From Scheffersomyces stipitis CBS 6054 (Eukaryota > Ascomycota > Pichiomycetes > Serinales > Debaryomycetaceae), in NCBI RefSeq assembly GCF_000209165.1, contig NC_009068.1, positions 1,860,001 through 1,924,000 of the forward strand: a stretch of DNA of 64,000 bases, read 5' to 3'. The notes under the pieces were generated by a model. It saw only the letters and a list, made by a program, of their open reading frames with translations, ran no database searches and was not told the DNA's origin. A program made the position numbers and the translations under genes. This document shows, piece after piece, positions 61,601 to 64,000 of the stretch. Within the stretch, counting starts at the first letter, position 1. The number at the start of each line of letters is the position of its first letter.

Positions 61601-64000
61601 AGAGCCGACTTAATCGTGAACTCTATTAGATCATCGCAATCTCCGCAAGTTCAGAATAGATTGTTGTTGGTGATTGCCGAGTTGGCATCGTTGGCACCAG
61701 AGATTGTATTGCACTCTGTCATGCCTATCTTTACTTTTATGGGAGCCCACACAGTTAGACAAGATGACGAATTTTCTAGTTCTGCTTTGCAACAGACTAT
61801 CGCTAAGGTTATTCCGGCCGTTGCAGCTAATGGTTCCTCGTCTATTAGCAACGAAATTGAATTCTTGTTAACTAGTTTTGTGACCGCATTCCAACACATT
61901 CCCAGACATCGTCGTGTCAAGTTGTTCACATACTTGATCAGAACTTTGGGCTCTGACTTATCGTTGCATGTTCTTCTTTTCTTGATGGGACAACAGTACT
62001 GCAGCAGCTTGAACAAAAACAAGATGGCCGATGCTCAGGTGATTTTGGAGTTCACCAGTTCTTTCTTAAAGAGTTTTTCTGCAATTGAACAACTTGAAGG
62101 TATTTCAAAGTTTGCTGAATTGTGGGATATGATCCCTATCGCTGAATTGGAAGCTAACTCGGAAGAGTACAACAAGTTAAGCACTAGATCTATCTTTGGT
62201 GTTTCCATCTTGTCTTTGACCAACTCTGGCTTGTCAACCTTGAGAATCGAGATGTTGAAGTACATTAGCTCAGTTGTTGCTACGGAAAATTCCAACTTCG
62301 ATGCCAACACTTTAAAGACTAAGGTGGCCATGGTCCTTTTAGATTCGTCGATCAATGATGATGACGAAGAAAAGAAATCCATTTTGGGGTCCTTTAGAAA
62401 CGTTGCTGCCTTCTTATTGTCGAGCTTGGACACCTTTACCAATGTTTCAAGAAACAGCGAAATAGCTCTCAGCTTGTATGACTTGCTTGCCAACTTCTTG
62501 AACTTGCTTCCTATACATTACTTTGTTGATTCGATTTTTGAATCATTGGACGTCGGAAAATTCTCTGACACTTTGTCCATCAAGGTTGCTAAAAACTTGG
62601 TTATTTTGGCAGGCGCTAAGTTTGAAAGTGAATTGAGTTCAATTAATATCGATGAAAAGATCGAGGAAAGTGTTCTTGAAAAGTTGTTGCCTGTATTATT
62701 GCATGGTATCAAGAAGAATGTGGATATAGAATTGGAACAGGCTTACTTGGATACATTTGCTATTATTGTCAACAAGTTCGGAGCTTCTACGAAGACTTTA
62801 GCTACTCCTACCAATTCCAGATTGTTGTTGGAATCCCTTCAAGCTATAACCTCTGAGAATTGCTTGTTGAGTGAACTGCCAGAAACTATTATTTCGTCCA
62901 TCAATGCCATCACCAGCATTGTCAACGTATTGGGCGTCAAGACAATTGGTATCTTCCCCAAGATTGTTCCTCCATCACTCAAGATATGGGAAACAACTAC
63001 CCATTCTGAGGATGAAGAAAGTGCCAAGTTGATACAGTCTTCGATCATTGTATTGTTATCTTGCTTAATCAAGAAAATTCCTGCTTTCATGACAAGTTCC
63101 TTGGACTCGATTTTCATTACTATTCTCTCCAGTGACTATGTCGACAACAGCATTAGAACTAGCGTATTGGGATTGGTAGTAGAGCATATGGATTCCTCGC
63201 AAGTGTTGAAGTCCTTGTGCAACATCTGGTGCAACAAGAAGTTCTACGAGAACGACAATACCGGTAACATCGGTCTCTACTTGAACACCATGCAATCCAC
63301 CATCGACAAGATCGACAAAAAGTCTGCTGCTACTCAGTCTACTGTTTTCATAAAATGGTTGATCCAGGCTTTCGAATTCAGACATTACTCTGAAGAAGCT
63401 GATAACAAATTCGACAACAACACCATACACAGATTGGAAAGCTCCTTCCACAGCTGTGGTATTAGCTATGTGATGAAATTGAACGACAAGAAGTTCCGTC
63501 CATTGTTTGCTACCTTGGTTAGATGGGCTGTTGAAGGTGAAGGATCAAACTTTTCTGAAAACACCGAGGTTTCCAGATTGGTAGCTTTCTTCAAGTTCTT
63601 CAACAAGATGCAAGAACAATTGAAGAGTATCATCACATCTTACTTCTCGTACTTGTTGGATCCAGTAGCCTCCGTTTTGACTAGATTTTCTTCTGGCCAA
63701 CTCAAGGATATCAATTTGAGAAGAATACTCCTCAACTCCTTGACATCTTCATTCAAGTACGACCAGGATGACTATTGGTCGCAGCAAGGTAGATTCGACA
63801 GTATCTGCAACCCATTATTAGAACAGTTAACCAACATTGAGGAAGGTATTGGCAAGTACCTAATCAAGAGTATCACTGCCTTCATCAACAACGTAGCCTC
63901 GGAAGAGTACAACGAGACTTTGGTACACGGGTTGATTAAGTACATATCTAACGAGAAGGAGGATAACAGCTCCTCTACGAAGATCTGGACCATCCGTGCT
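58625..64000 (+). CDS. UTP10: U3 snoRNP component Utp10, HEAT-repeat protein, truncated by the window end
   Basis: An open frame of 1792 codons from ATG 58625 to the window edge with no stop. The N-terminus MSSLADQLKVIKEKTASVVL and DYDYLYQLGLEGLDELSEID match the conserved start of Utp10/HEATR1, a large t-UTP subunit needed for rDNA transcription and 18S rRNA processing in the nucleolus. The remainder is helical HEAT-like repeats with acidic interruptions (DDVEFDAGEEDNNDEETEE near residue 460). Baker's yeast Utp10 is 1769 residues and the reading here ends at KIWTIRA, close to the conserved C-terminus, so perhaps 40-60 residues are missing. CTG codons within read as Ser. Confidence 0.93.
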   Translation, partial: MSSLADQLKVIKEKTASVVLDRKARSKIHSRSLIFDPKVASTQDYDYLYQLGLEGLDELSEIDSRFSKFRHTLFSETSVSMDRNVQTKDVISQLDKNIDAFLTLAGPFYSLAPTVKAVEWLVRRFHINMHNGEMLLLTSLPHYNQSVFVKILNVIPKNLFPKIFDWVVGYKDLLKNPPSSSILKAFHNDFEFFKLYAMFLVEQLKNGTVYQEQLLFFLSTTVQLLASLSKSLDTLNENHLPVVLEVVGFLLLPSKYETLRNIDVDTRLTAYSIIAVLASIIPISTELIRSFTESILQDPRSLEPNSVRQTLIVLSQLWRFYQGDFSDREAIVKCFANLAPSKLIKVEHLVKDLVADNYKFQKFLTFYFFATFPNPESYKIFQLVDLGKSELYFSEIAKQIVENSTATDKCRSVVIHICEELLKSNSELFIKALATQEMNIDALEMKLMTTLGSNSSVRDSDDVEFDAGEEDNNDEETEEVAVQFATAANLDSIKSSSKSFFTSSSDSEFSKLTLDLISLLRNVTVKVQKSLLLKFTTSVFSSIETGISFLIRIAFTPSIPLSIRLTAIRCTKWKLKEASTSSSSPLDLYLLIPIFLLGVYDETRVVRAGFVQLLRFIKETTTSIHANKKKVKSVLFMEDVIYDTTEASKRAIILPNDALFFTELLLKEDVLEDVIIDRSRLVPVLFDGFFKSSKSGLKKFGQLILKTFVINQWSLNFFPVVFKWRAWNIVALENKNGTEDRFFFTDSDLSEYFTKRSNWIQQANDAKIAFFEEVEGAIVGLVGGNSTNEAKTATEVDWIIQSLNSQFSNLQIAVNSRLLEIFNNFSTVENRIKIVNKLIDLLNNDEPIESDPMDTLQTLKLDQDLFISVLGNVQIGGQIPEQGPAKRRRRSSSSTKQAMAREDINNMASTHLKKLTIILDLLETNLRNGTETIASPNLLQALFKILTDLDYLGNDGNLPVLYAQEALASCMILSIVKMKNSDETFKFDSNSIRADLIVNSIRSSQSPQVQNRLLLVIAELASLAPEIVLHSVMPIFTFMGAHTVRQDDEFSSSALQQTIAKVIPAVAANGSSSISNEIEFLLTSFVTAFQHIPRHRRVKLFTYLIRTLGSDLSLHVLLFLMGQQYCSSLNKNKMADAQVILEFTSSFLKSFSAIEQLEGISKFAELWDMIPIAELEANSEEYNKLSTRSIFGVSILSLTNSGLSTLRIEMLKYISSVVATENSNFDANTLKTKVAMVLLDSSINDDDEEKKSILGSFRNVAAFLLSSLDTFTNVSRNSEIALSLYDLLANFLNLLPIHYFVDSIFESLDVGKFSDTLSIKVAKNLVILAGAKFESELSSINIDEKIEESVLEKLLPVLLHGIKKNVDIELEQAYLDTFAIIVNKFGASTKTLATPTNSRLLLESLQAITSENCLLSELPETIISSINAITSIVNVLGVKTIGIFPKIVPPSLKIWETTTHSEDEESAKLIQSSIIVLLSCLIKKIPAFMTSSLDSIFITILSSDYVDNSIRTSVLGLVVEHMDSSQVLKSLCNIWCNKKFYENDNTGNIGLYLNTMQSTIDKIDKKSAATQSTVFIKWLIQAFEFRHYSEEADNKFDNNTIHRLESSFHSCGISYVMKLNDKKFRPLFATLVRWAVEGEGSNFSENTEVSRLVAFFKFFNKMQEQLKSIITSYFSYLLDPVASVLTRFSSGQLKDINLRRILLNSLTSSFKYDQDDYWSQQGRFDSICNPLLEQLTNIEEGIGKYLIKSITAFINNVASEEYNETLVHGLIKYISNEKEDNSSSTKIWTIRA

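Overview
This is a nuclear chromosome segment from a budding yeast, most likely of the CTG-Ser clade and close to Scheffersomyces stipitis. The genes are mostly intronless, promoters are AT-rich with TATA boxes, and the one clear intron has the yeast GTAAGT / TACTAAC / TAG signals. The best internal evidence for the genetic code comes from the LINE. In its reverse-transcriptase motif, the position that is normally Ser in RQGxPxSPxLF is encoded by CTG (complement of 42842-42844). A CTG in the P4-ATPase also sits where I recall a small or polar residue in homologues. CTG codons should therefore be read as Ser. The species name is an inference from gene content and was not checked by any search.

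Layout. 1-9.6 kb holds amino-acid and redox metabolism: a GRE2-like reductase, mitochondrial aspartate aminotransferase (AAT1), a small two-TM protein, and a divergent pair of homocitrate synthase (LYS21-type) and aromatic aminotransferase (ARO8-type) sharing a promoter with a Gcn4-type TGAGTCA. 10-15 kb holds two paralogous aldo-keto reductases in the same orientation, flanking an opposite-strand ATO/GPR1-family transporter. 15-26 kb holds SYG1 (SPX-EXS phosphate exporter family), a small unknown protein, an alpha/beta-hydrolase fused to a CX5R phosphatase domain, and the P4-ATPase NEO1. 26-29.4 kb is gene-poor, with one 52-codon TATA-driven ORF and an AT-rich minisatellite.

29.4-40.8 kb holds a probable mitochondrial protein with a Gln-Asn repeat, the intron-containing ATP synthase alpha gene ATP1, an unrecognised charged protein, a class I-type chitin synthase, and a four-TM MARVEL-like protein. 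41.0-47.9 kb is a LINE (non-LTR retrotransposon) on the minus strand. It has two intact ORFs separated by one base, a structured 3' UTR, and a 5' end within 86 bp of a tRNA-Ala gene. 48-64 kb holds the arginine methyltransferase HMT1, the methionine-R-sulfoxide reductase MXR2, the enoyl reductase TSC13, the coactivator MBF1, a small unknown ORF, a 2.5 kb gene-free stretch, an amino-acid permease, and UTP10, which runs off the right edge.

Most genes are ordinary housekeeping functions with no operon-like organisation. The most notable items are the LINE beside the tRNA gene, the hydrolase-phosphatase fusion, the ATO protein with an altered signature motif, the ATP1 intron hairpin, and the paralogous AKR pair with a shared promoter block. 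I found no CRISPR array, no prokaryote-like defence island and no clearly new multi-gene system.
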